A stretch of DNA of 64,000 nucleotides, taken from Paenibacillus_E violae. Its GTDB lineage: Bacteria > Bacillota > Bacilli > Paenibacillales > NBRC-103111. Both the position numbers and the translations under genes were made by a program. The notes beneath the pieces are model-generated. The model was given only the letters and a program-made list of their open reading frames with translations. It had not been told where the DNA came from and searched no databases. Numbering within the stretch: position 1 is the stretch's first letter; every line of letters begins with the position of its first letter. Positions 17,399 through 26,552 of this stretch are shown here, piece by piece. The DNA lies in contig NZ_JAWCUD010000001.1 of assembly GCF_032461945.1 (NCBI RefSeq), positions 868,001 through 932,000 of the forward strand, read 5' to 3'.

Positions 17399-19006
17399 AT
17401 GTACGGTTTAGGTACTAAGCGAATCGGGATTACGGTGGATCAAACGGGAGTCCGGTATGTCACTATTAAAAAGAAAAAGTCGTGGGAAGTTGGAACTAGC
17501 GGCTTTCTTCCCATCCCTCCAGGGATTATTGTCGAAGATCAAATTGTCAATTCGGAATCCCTGAGCCTTCAGGTTAAACAATGGGTAAAAGCGGAAAAGC
17601 TGAGGGGGGCTTCTGCGACCATTGCCATTCCGACATCGCAAATTATCATTCGTAAAATGCGAATTCCAAGTATTAAGCCGCAAGAGCTGCGTCAGCTTGT
17701 AGAGCTTGAAGTGGAAACTGCGTTACGTCTGCCTTTTGAGGACCCTGTCTACGATTACATTAAGGTAAGCCAAGATGATGAGAGCACGCTGGTTCTAGTG
17801 TTTGCAGCACCAAAAAAGCTGATTATGAGCTATGTAAAAGTGTTTGAGGATGCCGGAGTACACGTGAAAGCGGCGGAGATTTCTGCTACTGCCTTAGTCA
17901 GGGCGATATCGTCGCAGCAGGAGGAGTTTTTTGAGGAATCCATGTTGGTTTCCTTAGATCGTGGCACGCTGGAAGTATACATGCTGCAAAATGGCAATCC
18001 GATTTTTATGAGAACGATTAGTCTTGTTGAACATGATATAGCTGTTGATGATGAACTAACATCCGATCAGATCGGAGAAATTATTGCTGAAATATCCAGG
18101 ATGCTGAGCTTTTATCAATACAGTATTCAAGAGGGGAAAAGCCGAATTTCTCATATTATCGTAACGGGTGCGAATGAAGGCAGAGTTCAGCTGCATTTGG
18201 AGCTTGAGCAGGCTCTTTCCGAGCTGAAGGTCGAGAAGGTCGATTTCGATTTATATGCGAATGAACGGTCAAAAGATTTTAGCGCTAATGCGTATCGTGT
18301 TGCCATCGGGGTCGCCTTATTTTCCAAGCAAAAAACGCAAATTAACTTGCTTCCGCATCGGAAAACAGAGACAAAAATCAAGTTTCTATTAGCCGTTTTG
18401 GGTATGTTGGTGTGGGTTGCTTGTGCGGCATTGATAGGTACAAATTATTTGGATAATCAGAAAACATCGGCCCAAAACGCGTCAAGACTAACTGCTCTCA
18501 ATGCTCAAAAATCGGCTGCGGAGGCAAAATTAACATCAAAACCTGCAACTCAGGGGGACCCAGCGGCGTTTATTACAATGACGAGGGCGAACCGCAAAGA
18601 CGTTGTCGCAATGATCGGGGATATCAAGAAACCGTTGCCGGTAGATGCTCAGATCAGCACCATTTCCTATTCTTCGGAATCGCAAATGTCTTTAACTGTC
18701 GTTTTCGTGAAGATGGAGGATTCGGCCCGCTTTTTATTTGATCTGCGCAAGCTGTCTTTTGGCGAAAATGCCATACTTCAATCAATTACCGAGACGACAA
18801 TTGGTACTACGAATGCAGCGGTGAGTGCTGAGACACCAACTGATCCAACGAACCCTGTTGCGAATAACCCGGTTATCAATACGGCTAAGCAATATACAGT
18901 TAATTACTCAATAGCGTTCAAAAAAGCCACAGCTGCAAAAGAGGCGGGTACTAAGGGAGCTGGGGAAGCGAAAGGAGAGGAGGCTACGAATGTCCAACAA
19001 AAATAA
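17399..19006 (+). CDS. pilM: PilM-PilN fusion, pilus alignment complex protein
   Basis: 535 residues from ATG 17399, eight bases after AGGGTG; the GTG at 17390 lies within that site. Residues 1-310 match PilM, the actin-like cytoplasmic protein: GIGITVDQTGVRYV-like phosphate loop, ATIAIPTSQIIIRKMRIP, and LVSLDRGTLEVYMLQNG. At about 315-325 the PilN-type cytoplasmic motif INLLPHR appears, then one membrane helix (327-350) and a periplasmic-side PilN-like domain. In most bacteria these are two proteins joined by binding of the PilN INLLP peptide in PilM; here they are one chain. It overlaps pilO by 17 bases. Confidence 0.85.
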   Translation: MYGLGTKRIGITVDQTGVRYVTIKKKKSWEVGTSGFLPIPPGIIVEDQIVNSESLSLQVKQWVKAEKLRGASATIAIPTSQIIIRKMRIPSIKPQELRQLVELEVETALRLPFEDPVYDYIKVSQDDESTLVLVFAAPKKLIMSYVKVFEDAGVHVKAAEISATALVRAISSQQEEFFEESMLVSLDRGTLEVYMLQNGNPIFMRTISLVEHDIAVDDELTSDQIGEIIAEISRMLSFYQYSIQEGKSRISHIIVTGANEGRVQLHLELEQALSELKVEKVDFDLYANERSKDFSANAYRVAIGVALFSKQKTQINLLPHRKTETKIKFLLAVLGMLVWVACAALIGTNYLDNQKTSAQNASRLTALNAQKSAAEAKLTSKPATQGDPAAFITMTRANRKDVVAMIGDIKKPLPVDAQISTISYSSESQMSLTVVFVKMEDSARFLFDLRKLSFGENAILQSITETTIGTTNAAVSAETPTDPTNPVANNPVINTAKQYTVNYSIAFKKATAAKEAGTKGAGEAKGEEATNVQQK

Positions 19007-19595
19007 TGCGAAGTCTCTTTTTCTATTCCTCGCGGTTCTGTTGTTTTTAGGTCTTTTTGCTTTCTATTATTTCATACAACTGCCTTCTACCAATAAAATC
19101 AAAGCGCAAGAAGACGAAATTGTGCTCGTAGAAAAACAAATACAGATTCTAACGAAGAAGTTAAGTGAGAAGAAAGAAGATGTCGGTCCGTCTCTAAAAG
19201 ACATTCAAGCCGCTCTTCCTTTGTGGGACAATACGGAGCAGTTGACACTTGATTTAAATCAGATTAAAACGAGTTCAAAAGTTAATTTCAACTCTATTTC
19301 CTATGCGGTGAGTGACAAAAGCACGCAAACGCAGCAGACGGATGCGAACAGTAAAAACCCGTATCCGAATGTCAGGGAAGTCAGAGTGACAACTTCTGTT
19401 GGCGGGACATTTAATGAAATTACGGATGCCATTACACAGCTGCAAGCTTTACCGCGATTAATTCGTGTGGACACGGTAAACTTCGGAAATTTGCCTAAGG
19501 ATCTATCGCGAAAATTGACTTTAAATCTTACGTTCACGGCTTATTTTGACCCATCCTACAAATTTAGAGTCGATAAAGTCGAACTTCCTTATTAG
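18990..19595 (+). CDS. pilO: PilO-like pilus alignment protein
   Basis: 201 residues from ATG 18990 behind GGAGAGGAGG. One N-terminal membrane helix (about 10-30), a coiled coil (about 35-65, rich in Lys and Glu), and an extracellular ferredoxin-like alpha/beta domain fit PilO. It would pair with the PilN half of the preceding fusion. Identity rests largely on this architecture and position, because PilO sequences diverge strongly. Last gene of the pilus block; a terminator follows. Confidence 0.75.
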   Translation: MSNKNNAKSLFLFLAVLLFLGLFAFYYFIQLPSTNKIKAQEDEIVLVEKQIQILTKKLSEKKEDVGPSLKDIQAALPLWDNTEQLTLDLNQIKTSSKVNFNSISYAVSDKSTQTQQTDANSKNPYPNVREVRVTTSVGGTFNEITDAITQLQALPRLIRVDTVNFGNLPKDLSRKLTLNLTFTAYFDPSYKFRVDKVELPY

Positions 19596-19642
19596 TTTAC
19601 TCCATATTTCCAAGTTAAACGGACTCTAGTTCTCTTAAGGGG

Positions 19643-19676
19643 ACCGCCAGGGGCACTTCCCTGGCGGTTATTTTTT
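19643..19676 (+). terminator. Intrinsic terminator after pilO
   Basis: Ten-base-pair GC-rich stem (19643-19652 with 19659-19668) and a T-run. It ends the pilus operon just before the convergent nitroreductase gene. Confidence 0.9.
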
Positions 19677-19681
19677 CTGGT

Positions 19682-20284
19682 TTATCGTGTTTGGCCAAAG
19701 GTCCCTTCAAATAGCAATTCGCTTACGGGACGACGAGTAGAAGGAGCTTCACGCTCTTGAAAGCGTTCAGGCAAAGCTTCAACAGGACCGCGATAGCCAA
19801 TCGCAATAACGGCATGCGTTTGATAATCCTCAGGAATTTGAAGCGTTTCACGTGCTTGATTATGATCAAAGCCACCCATTGCATGTGTGATTAATCCTTG
19901 ATTGTTAGCTTCTAGCGCAAGGTATCCCCATGCTGCGCCTGCATCGAAAGCGTGACTCGGGGAAGTATTCCCGTTAGAGGATTTAGTATAGGAAATGACT
20001 AGAGCAAGAACAGGTGCTTTTTCACACCATTCCCGGTTGGCTGGGGCAATAAAGCTGTGAAACTTGGCTAACTGCTCTTCCGTACGGGCAACGATGAACC
20101 GCCAAGGTTGTATATTACTGCCGGACGGTGCCCAGCGTGCCGCTTCAAACAAGCTAAGGAGTACATCTTCAGTAACCTCTTGCTTTGTGAATGAGCGAGG
20201 TGACCAACGGGTCAGGAATTGCGGATTGATCTCGTGATCCGGTTGGCGATTGGATTCGACTTCGACGGGTAAAGATGTTGTCAT
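19682..20284 (-). CDS. Nitroreductase-family FMN oxidoreductase
   Basis: 200 residues; start ATG 20284 after AAGGAGGAATTC on the minus strand. The RWSPRSF motif near residue 26, the ARWAPSGSNIQPWRF block (FMN binding) and the C-terminal IGYRGPVEALPERF fit the nitroreductase/malonic semialdehyde reductase family (YdfN/HadB-like). These FMN enzymes reduce nitroaromatics, quinones or aldehydes with NAD(P)H. It stands alone, convergent with the pilus operon. Substrate cannot be told. Confidence 0.85.
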   Translation of the reverse strand: MTTSLPVEVESNRQPDHEINPQFLTRWSPRSFTKQEVTEDVLLSLFEAARWAPSGSNIQPWRFIVARTEEQLAKFHSFIAPANREWCEKAPVLALVISYTKSSNGNTSPSHAFDAGAAWGYLALEANNQGLITHAMGGFDHNQARETLQIPEDYQTHAVIAIGYRGPVEALPERFQEREAPSTRRPVSELLFEGTFGQTR

Positions 20285-20439
20285 GATGAATTCCTCCTTA
20301 TTTATATACTCTTCCTAATTTTACCTGATTTCTTCGTACAATACGAGTTTTTGAAAATAACCGTGCTCAGTATGTGTTTACCCTATTATGGCAATGCTAG
20401 AGGTTGTGAAATAAAGTACCGAGAGAGGTGCGAGGAACC

Positions 20440-20655
20440 GTGAATTTTACTAGTCATGATGTTGTGATCATTGAAAGAGCTTTGAGAACTGCGATGAAAC
20501 ATGATTTGGAAGAGCACCGTTCTAGAGATTATCGGGAAGTTTTGTTAAAAATGCAAGAAAGTGCAATCCAAGCTTTTCAAGTTAACGCCCCCGTTGCGAG
20601 AGCTGATCACGAAGGGATTCGGTATGATTACGATGATTCATCCGATCTCATGTAG
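20440..20655 (+). CDS. Small conserved-looking protein of unknown function
   Basis: 71 residues from GTG 20440 with GCGAGGA five bases upstream; an in-frame GTG at 20428 is an alternative start. The sequence is hydrophilic, with an amphipathic helix (VVIIERALRTAMKHDLEEHR) and an acidic tail DYDDSSDLM. No cysteines, no membrane span. I do not recognise the family. Its stop codon overlaps the -35 box of the mrfAB promoter, so the two transcripts are closely placed. Confidence 0.6.
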   Translation: MNFTSHDVVIIERALRTAMKHDLEEHRSRDYREVLLKMQESAIQAFQVNAPVARADHEGIRYDYDDSSDLM

Positions 20656-20681
20656 ACATACGAACGTATATTCTGTAAAAT
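20653..20681 (+). promoter_or_regulatory. mrfAB promoter with embedded LexA-like box
   Basis: -35 TAGACA (20653-20658), 17-base spacer, -10 TAAAAT (20676-20681). The spacer region holds CGAACGTATATTCT (20661-20674), which matches 12 of 14 positions of the Bacillus LexA consensus CGAACRNRYGTTYC. An operator inside the core promoter is the classic arrangement for LexA repression. Confidence 0.55.
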
Positions 20682-20714
20682 GGAAGAAACGATATTGGTA
20701 AGGAGATTCGACGT

Positions 20715-23003
20715 ATGAATCCTTTAACAGGCAAGGTTTCTTCTATGAACGAAATGATCGATTGGCTGCGTAAGCAACAAGACATCATGTCGCAAGTTAC
20801 ATACTGGCACACCATACCCCCGCGTGATCCGAAGCTGGCTGATTTTCCAGTGGGATTGCACGAGGGTATTCGGGCTGCGCTTCAACATAAACATATTAAG
20901 CAGTTATACACGCATCAAGCGGAGTCTTTCCGTCAGGTGACGGCCGGTCATCATGTGGTCACCGTGACGCCGACAGCTTCGGGTAAAACGCTCTGTTACA
21001 ATCTTCCGGTTTTGCAGAAAATTTTGGAGAACGATGCCTCTCGTGCGCTCTATCTATTCCCTACGAAGGCTTTGGCACAGGATCAGGTTGCCGAACTTCA
21101 AGAAATGGTAGATTTCATGGAAGTAGACATCAAAACGCATACCTATGACGGCGATACGCCGCCGACGGTTAGACAAGCGATTCGGAATGCGGGACATATT
21201 GTCGTGACGAATCCGGACATGCTGCATTCGGCGATACTTCCTCACCATACCAAGTGGGTGAAGCTATTTGAGAATTTGAACTATATTGTGATAGATGAGG
21301 TGCATTCCTATCGCGGTGTTTTTGGCAGTCATGTAGCTAATGTGATTCGCAGGTTGAAGCGTATTTGCCGATTCTATGGATCAAAGCCGCAATTTATTTG
21401 TGCGTCAGCGACGATTGATAACCCGAAGGAGCATGCGGAGCGACTTATTGGAGAAAGCGTAGCGCTGATCGACAATAACGGAGCGCCGGCAGGCGAGAAG
21501 CACTTTGTTTTTTACAATCCGCCAGTGGTGAACCAGCAGCTGGGGATTCGTAGAAGCTCCGTCTTGGAGACGCGCAAGCTGGCAGGTACGCTGCTGCGAA
21601 GCGGCATTCAGACGATTGTTTTTGCAAGAAGCCGCGTGCGCGTTGAGATTTTGCTGACCTATCTGCAGGAGCTCGTGACCCACGAGCTGGGCAGCAAATC
21701 GATCCGCGGTTACCGCGGCGGGTATCTCCCGAAGCTTCGCAGGGAGATCGAGAAAGGCTTACGCAGCGGTGAAATCCGCGGCGTCGTGAGCACGAACGCG
21801 CTGGAGCTGGGCATTGATATCGGCCAGCTGCAAGCGTGCGTGCTTAATGGCTATCCAGGCACGATAGCCAGCACTTGGCAGCAGTCCGGGCGTGCCGGAC
21901 GGCGGCAGGAGACCTCGCTGACGGTACTCGTCGCGAGCAGCAATCCGTTGGATCAATATTTGATCCAGAATCCGCGGTATTTCTTCGAGCGTCCGCCAGA
22001 GCAGGCGCGCATTCATCCTGATAATTTGATCATCCTCGTGGATCATGTGAAATGCGCTGCTTATGAGCTTCCTTTTGAAGCGAATGAAAAGTTTGGCGAC
22101 GAGTCGCTGACTGACGTACTAGAGTATTTAACCGAGGAGCAGGTGCTTCATCAGGTGAATGACCGATGGTATTGGATGGAGCAATCTTTTCCGGCACACA
22201 ACATTTCCTTGCGGTCTGCCGCGCAAGAAAATTTCATTATTATCGATATGACGAACGCGAATCGAGTGATTGGGGAATGTGATCGTTTCAGCGCGCCTAC
22301 CCTTATTCATGAAGAGGCGATTTATATACATGAAGGCGTCCAATTTCAAGTGGAGAAACTGGATTATGAAGAGAAGAAAGCGTTCGTCCGTCAAGTGGAT
22401 GTGGACTATTTCACGGATGCCAGCTTGGCGGTTCAGCTGAAGGTCCTGCATGTGAACCGTGAAGGGCGAAGCGGCGGATTGCTGCGTCAGCTGGGAGAGG
22501 TTACTGTGAACGCACAGCCAACGATTTTTAAGAAAATCCGTCTGAGGACACACGAGAACATAGGTTCCGGTCCTATCCGTTTACCGGAGGAAGAGCTGCA
22601 TACCAGTTCGTACTGGTTCACTTTTGACGAGGAAATGGCAGCAGGCCGTTCGGTCAACGATATGCAGTATGCGCTGCTCGGTATTGCGAATGTGCTGTCT
22701 CATCTTGCACCGCTCTATTTAATGTGCGATCCGTTGGATATTCGAGTCGTCCCTCAGGTTAAAGCAGTGCACAACAAACTTCCAACAGTGTTTTTCTATG
22801 ACCGTTACCCTGGAGGTGTTGGCTTGAGCGACCGACTTTACGAGGTGCACGGTCAGCTTATGGATCAAGCGCGCAGCCTTATCCAAAACTGCGGCTGTAT
22901 TAGTGGCTGTCCGGCCTGCGTCGGGCCGATCGAAGAAGTGGGCTTGCTTGGGAAGAAGCTCGCACTGGAGCTGCTGGCGCAGCTGGATGGCGGTGCCCGA
23001 TGA
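20715..23003 (+). CDS. mrfA: MrfA DEXH-box DNA repair helicase (YprA)
   Basis: 762 residues from ATG 20715 after TAAGGAG. Motif I TPTASGKT near residue 85, motif II DEVH near 194, SAT motif (CASATI), and motif VI QSGRAGRR match superfamily 2 helicases of the YprA/Hrq1 type. The C-terminal DUF1998-type domain ends in four cysteines (CGCISGCPAC, near 726-735) that bind zinc. In B. subtilis MrfA works with MrfB in a nucleotide excision pathway for mitomycin C damage that does not need UvrABC. The mrfB start overlaps its stop (ATGA), so the two are translationally coupled. A LexA-like box sits in its promoter. Confidence 0.9.
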   Translation: MNPLTGKVSSMNEMIDWLRKQQDIMSQVTYWHTIPPRDPKLADFPVGLHEGIRAALQHKHIKQLYTHQAESFRQVTAGHHVVTVTPTASGKTLCYNLPVLQKILENDASRALYLFPTKALAQDQVAELQEMVDFMEVDIKTHTYDGDTPPTVRQAIRNAGHIVVTNPDMLHSAILPHHTKWVKLFENLNYIVIDEVHSYRGVFGSHVANVIRRLKRICRFYGSKPQFICASATIDNPKEHAERLIGESVALIDNNGAPAGEKHFVFYNPPVVNQQLGIRRSSVLETRKLAGTLLRSGIQTIVFARSRVRVEILLTYLQELVTHELGSKSIRGYRGGYLPKLRREIEKGLRSGEIRGVVSTNALELGIDIGQLQACVLNGYPGTIASTWQQSGRAGRRQETSLTVLVASSNPLDQYLIQNPRYFFERPPEQARIHPDNLIILVDHVKCAAYELPFEANEKFGDESLTDVLEYLTEEQVLHQVNDRWYWMEQSFPAHNISLRSAAQENFIIIDMTNANRVIGECDRFSAPTLIHEEAIYIHEGVQFQVEKLDYEEKKAFVRQVDVDYFTDASLAVQLKVLHVNREGRSGGLLRQLGEVTVNAQPTIFKKIRLRTHENIGSGPIRLPEEELHTSSYWFTFDEEMAAGRSVNDMQYALLGIANVLSHLAPLYLMCDPLDIRVVPQVKAVHNKLPTVFFYDRYPGGVGLSDRLYEVHGQLMDQARSLIQNCGCISGCPACVGPIEEVGLLGKKLALELLAQLDGGAR

Positions 23004-24406
23004 GCGGGCTCCGCGAAAGGCTCGGCCGTTTGCGGGGATCCGGGGCGGCGCAGGCCGCTCTGCCGTCCGTGCCTGCGGCTGACGACGAATGGGTGCAGCT
23101 CGGCGCCCATATCGAGACGAGCCCGGCTGGCTCGTTCGTCATGCGGCGCCGGTTGTACGGCACAGACAGCGTGCACGGCAAGTATCGGCTGCGGGAGCTG
23201 GCCGATTACGCGCAGCAGCTTGTCTGCTTTCACGACCAAGGCGCTGCCGTCCGGCATGACGCGCTGCTTTTCTTTGACACCGAGACGACAGGGCTCGGTG
23301 TAGGGGCGGGGAACGTGCCGTTCATGGTCGGCATCGGCTATTACACCGGAGAGCTGTTCACGGTGGAACAGCTTTTGATACGCAATCCAGCGGAAGAGCA
23401 AGCCATGCTTGTATATTTGCAAGAGCTGCTCGACCGCTTTACCCATATTGTTTCCTACAACGGTCGTACCTTCGATTGGCCGATCTTGAAGAATCGCTAT
23501 GTGCTCAATCGGCTTACGCTCGATGATTCGAATCTTATGCAGTTAGATTTGCTATATCCTTCCAGGAGCTTATGGCGGAATACGCTACCCTCGTGCCGTC
23601 TGAGCAAAGTTGAAGAGAGCCGACTTGGTTTTGAACGTGTGGACGATGTGCCCGGTTCTATGGCGCCTACCCTTTATTTTCAGTACTTGGCAGAAAAGAA
23701 TCCATCTGTCCTGCAAGGTGTGTTCGTTCATAATGAGCATGATATTGTTACATTGGCAGCATTGGCCATTCATTTTTCCAAGCTGCTAAGCGGAGAAATA
23801 GAACCGGCAGTATCTTCTACGAACGCTGAGCCTGAGGCCGGGGTGGTGGAGAATAATGCACACTACGCTGATATCGAATTAGAAGAGCTGTTTCGTACGG
23901 GTCTTTGGCTGGATAAGATGAATCATTCGGAACGTGCAGAGACGTTTTTTCAAGATTTATTTTCGAGGCTAATGAATGACCCGAAACCTGCAAATTCAAC
24001 AGAACATGAATCGGCGATTCTCCAGCTAGCAGCTTTTTATAAGAAGAAAGGTCAGTATTCCCGTGCCGTTGATCTCTGGAAACGCTGGATTCAAATCAAG
24101 AATGCAAGCCTAGCGATGCAACTTGAGCCTTATTTGGAACTAGCCATGTATTATGAGCATCGGGAGCGAAATTTGGCGCAGGCCATTTTTTATGCAGAAG
24201 AGGCATGGGCCAAACTATGGCGCAGGCGCTCCCTGCACCGTGGCGATCGGAAGCAGCATGAGGTAGAGGAAGCTTTAGAGAAGCGAATCAACCGTTTGAA
24301 AAATAAAGTGAGAAAAACCGAGAACATGGTGCCTTGCGAAGGTTCTCACTCAAAAACCAAAACGCGTAAGGTGAAGCCGATCTACGCGAGCGAGGGATTA
24401 ATCTAA
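23000..24406 (+). CDS. mrfB: MrfB DnaQ-like exonuclease (YprB)
   Basis: 468 residues from ATG 23000. An RNase H-like exonuclease domain starts with LLFFDTETTGLG (first catalytic Asp and Glu, near residue 90), continues with VSYNGRTFDWPIL and ends with HNEHDIVTLAAL, a DEDD pattern. The C-terminal third is helical and TPR-like (AAFYKKKGQYSRAVDLW), followed by a basic tail. It is the nuclease partner of MrfA in crosslink or bulky-lesion repair. The first 250 bases are markedly GC-rich compared with the neighbours. Confidence 0.85.
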   Translation: MSGLRERLGRLRGSGAAQAALPSVPAADDEWVQLGAHIETSPAGSFVMRRRLYGTDSVHGKYRLRELADYAQQLVCFHDQGAAVRHDALLFFDTETTGLGVGAGNVPFMVGIGYYTGELFTVEQLLIRNPAEEQAMLVYLQELLDRFTHIVSYNGRTFDWPILKNRYVLNRLTLDDSNLMQLDLLYPSRSLWRNTLPSCRLSKVEESRLGFERVDDVPGSMAPTLYFQYLAEKNPSVLQGVFVHNEHDIVTLAALAIHFSKLLSGEIEPAVSSTNAEPEAGVVENNAHYADIELEELFRTGLWLDKMNHSERAETFFQDLFSRLMNDPKPANSTEHESAILQLAAFYKKKGQYSRAVDLWKRWIQIKNASLAMQLEPYLELAMYYEHRERNLAQAIFYAEEAWAKLWRRRSLHRGDRKQHEVEEALEKRINRLKNKVRKTENMVPCEGSHSKTKTRKVKPIYASEGLI

Positions 24407-24478
24407 GTCTTGCCTGCAGCCGTTTACTTTCCCTATCAAATGGATATACAAGGTAGAAAAAGGCAAGGAGAATTTGTC

Positions 24479-25288
24479 ATGCCCGAGCTACCGGAGATGG
24501 AGACATATCGTCAGCAGTTGACGAGACTTATCCAGAACTCGCCAATTACAGGGGCTGAAGTCACGCGTCCCAAATCTTTAAATGTGGATCCGGATCGCTT
24601 TATCCAGAAGCTAACCGGCAATCGAATTGTACGAATTGAGCGCAGAGCAAAGCATTTGCTATTTCTTTTAGGCTCCGGTGAAGTATTATTGCTGCATTTA
24701 ATGCTCGGGGGCTGGATGTTCTATGGGGCGGAAGAGGCGAAACCGGATCGAACTTCGCAGGTAGTGATCCATTTTGGCGCGCAGCACTTATACTTCATTG
24801 GATTGCGATTAGGCTATCTACACATGCATACGATACCTGAGGTTGAGAAGGTATTAAGTAAATTAGGACCCGAACCTTTGGAGCCTAGTTTTACCTTTAC
24901 CCGATTTCAAAGTCTGCTCAAAGGGAAAAATGGCAATCTGAAAGTGACGCTAGTTGATCAATCATTTTTATCAGGAATCGGGAACTGCTACTCGGATGAG
25001 ATCTGCTTTATTGCAGGTATTTTGCCGCTGCGTAAGCTGTCATCCCTAACAACCGAGGAGCAAAATCGTTTATTTCAAGCGATTCGTACAGTTCTTCTTG
25101 AAGCCATTCAATACGGCGGCTATATCGATGAACCTTTATTTGTTGGGGATCGACTGACAGGCAAATTTGATGCGAAATGCCGTGTATATGACCGTGAAGG
25201 CGAGCCCTGCTTACGTTGTGGTCATCCACTGTTGAAGACAGAAATTTCTAGTCGCAAATGCTTTTATTGTGCGAACTGTCAATCGTGA
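24479..25288 (+). CDS. Fpg/Nei-family DNA glycosylase
   Basis: 269 residues from ATG 24479, eight bases after AAGGAG; the frame is open upstream but the family needs Pro2-Glu3, and MPELPEMETYR fixes the start. Pro2 is the nucleophile for Schiff-base formation and Glu3 the acid. The helix-two-turn-helix region DQSFLSGIGNCYSDEI lies near 159-174. The C-terminal zinc finger has CLRCG and later cysteines in SSRKCFYCANCQ, with one extra Cys. The enzyme removes oxidised bases and nicks the abasic site. MET in place of the common VET, and other changes, suggest a divergent paralogue rather than the main MutM. Forms a repair run with endonuclease IV next door. Confidence 0.85.
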   Translation: MPELPEMETYRQQLTRLIQNSPITGAEVTRPKSLNVDPDRFIQKLTGNRIVRIERRAKHLLFLLGSGEVLLLHLMLGGWMFYGAEEAKPDRTSQVVIHFGAQHLYFIGLRLGYLHMHTIPEVEKVLSKLGPEPLEPSFTFTRFQSLLKGKNGNLKVTLVDQSFLSGIGNCYSDEICFIAGILPLRKLSSLTTEEQNRLFQAIRTVLLEAIQYGGYIDEPLFVGDRLTGKFDAKCRVYDREGEPCLRCGHPLLKTEISSRKCFYCANCQS

Positions 25289-25303
25289 AGGGGCTGAGGG
25301 GTC

Positions 25304-26140
25304 ATGTATGTGGGTGCTCATGTGAGTACAAGGGGTGGATATAGCGGAGCAGCCAAAACGGCGCTAGCGATGGGAGCCAAAGCTTTTCAATATTTCCCGA
25401 TGAATCCGAGGAGTCTATCAACGAAAATAGTAAATGTGCGGGAAGCTGCGTTGTGTGCGGAATTTTGCCGAGAGCATGATATGCTGTCTATTGGGCATGC
25501 GCCTTACCCGTTGAATCCAGCGGCAAATGCTGCAGAGCGAGATTTAATGGTGAGCTTGATAAAGAATGGGCTCGAGATTACGGAAGCATGCGGATCTGTC
25601 GGTCTCGTGGTGCATTTTGGCAAATATGTTGGAAAAGACCCGTTACAAGGTTATAAAAATATAATACAATGTTTGAATAGCGCCACTCAAGGCTATGAGG
25701 GGGCGTCTTTCATTTTGCTTGAGAATCAAGCTGGTGAAGGCTCACAGCTTGGTCTTACATTGGAAGAGATGGCTCAGGTGCGGAAACTGTGCCAGCGCCC
25801 GGAGAAAATTGGCTTTTGTTTGGATACGTGCCATGCTTTTGCCAGCGGTTTATGGACGAGCCATGGATGGGGTGAGCTGGAGGCTAGAGGAGAAATGCTT
25901 GATTATTTCCCCCATTTGAAAGCTGTTCATCTGAATGATTCCCTTCATCCTTATGGCTCGCGCAGAGATCGTCACGCGAATATTGGAACGGGATATATCG
26001 GTCTTGATAATTTTGGACAGATGCTGTCTTCAGCCTTTTTAAGACATATTCCGGTTGTTCTCGAAACGGGAAAAGGGAGCAATGGTACTCATTCCGAGGA
26101 AATTGCTCTCGTCAAAACTTTATTCAGTAACGCTGACTGA
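25304..26140 (+). CDS. nfo: Deoxyribonuclease IV (endonuclease IV)
   Basis: 278 residues, a full-length Nfo TIM barrel: MYVGAHVSTRGGY, VVHFGKYVG, LENQAGEGSQLG, CLDTCHAFASG, VHLNDSLHPYGSRRDRHANIGTGYIG and VLETGKG supply the three-zinc ligands and abasic-site binding. It cuts 5' of abasic sites and 3' blocking groups in base excision repair, the step after the glycosylase encoded immediately upstream. In Bacillus, Nfo also protects outgrowing spores. Confidence 0.92.
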   Translation: MYVGAHVSTRGGYSGAAKTALAMGAKAFQYFPMNPRSLSTKIVNVREAALCAEFCREHDMLSIGHAPYPLNPAANAAERDLMVSLIKNGLEITEACGSVGLVVHFGKYVGKDPLQGYKNIIQCLNSATQGYEGASFILLENQAGEGSQLGLTLEEMAQVRKLCQRPEKIGFCLDTCHAFASGLWTSHGWGELEARGEMLDYFPHLKAVHLNDSLHPYGSRRDRHANIGTGYIGLDNFGQMLSSAFLRHIPVVLETGKGSNGTHSEEIALVKTLFSNAD

Positions 26141-26176
26141 CGATCCGCAGGAACAGGAAGGGAAGGAAATCCAGCC

Positions 26177-26530
26177 ATGATTCATGTATACTTAGATGAT
26201 CTGCGTCCTTGTCCCCAAGGATTTACGCTAGCTAGAAATATACAGGAGTGTTTGCTGCTACTCGAAGAATGTGACATCGATATTTTATCGCTGGATCATG
26301 ATATGGGCTGGTCTACCGAGCAGACAGGCATGGATGTTGTGATTTGGCTCGTCCAGAAGCGGAAATTCCCGCGACAAATTTATATTCATACCTCCAGCCA
26401 GGCAGCCTGTACGGCCATGTATCAGAAGCTGTATACGGCCAAACCTGATGGAACGAACATCTATCCTCATCGTGTTCCGGACGATTTGCTGTTGCAAATT
26501 GCACAGGGAAAATACAAGTATGAAGTGTAA
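26177..26530 (+). CDS. Cyclic-phosphate processing receiver (cREC) domain protein
   Basis: 117 residues made of one receiver-like fold. VYLDDLRPCPQGFTLARNIQE and LSLDHDMG are the hallmark of the cREC family, predicted from genome context to take part in processing of cyclic nucleotide or RNA phosphates. It lacks the ordinary phosphoacceptor pattern of response regulators. Here it stands between nfo and an ABC ATPase, with a good AAGGAA site. No biochemical role is established to my knowledge. Confidence 0.75.
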   Translation: MIHVYLDDLRPCPQGFTLARNIQECLLLLEECDIDILSLDHDMGWSTEQTGMDVVIWLVQKRKFPRQIYIHTSSQAACTAMYQKLYTAKPDGTNIYPHRVPDDLLLQIAQGKYKYEV

Positions 26531-26552
26531 TAAGAAAGGGATGTAGCCTGAT

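Noticed and set aside
22865..23446. 193-codon open frame on the minus strand opposite mrfA/mrfB
   Set aside because: It lies opposite two well-supported genes in GC-rich DNA, where long shadow frames are expected; the sequence is low-complexity.
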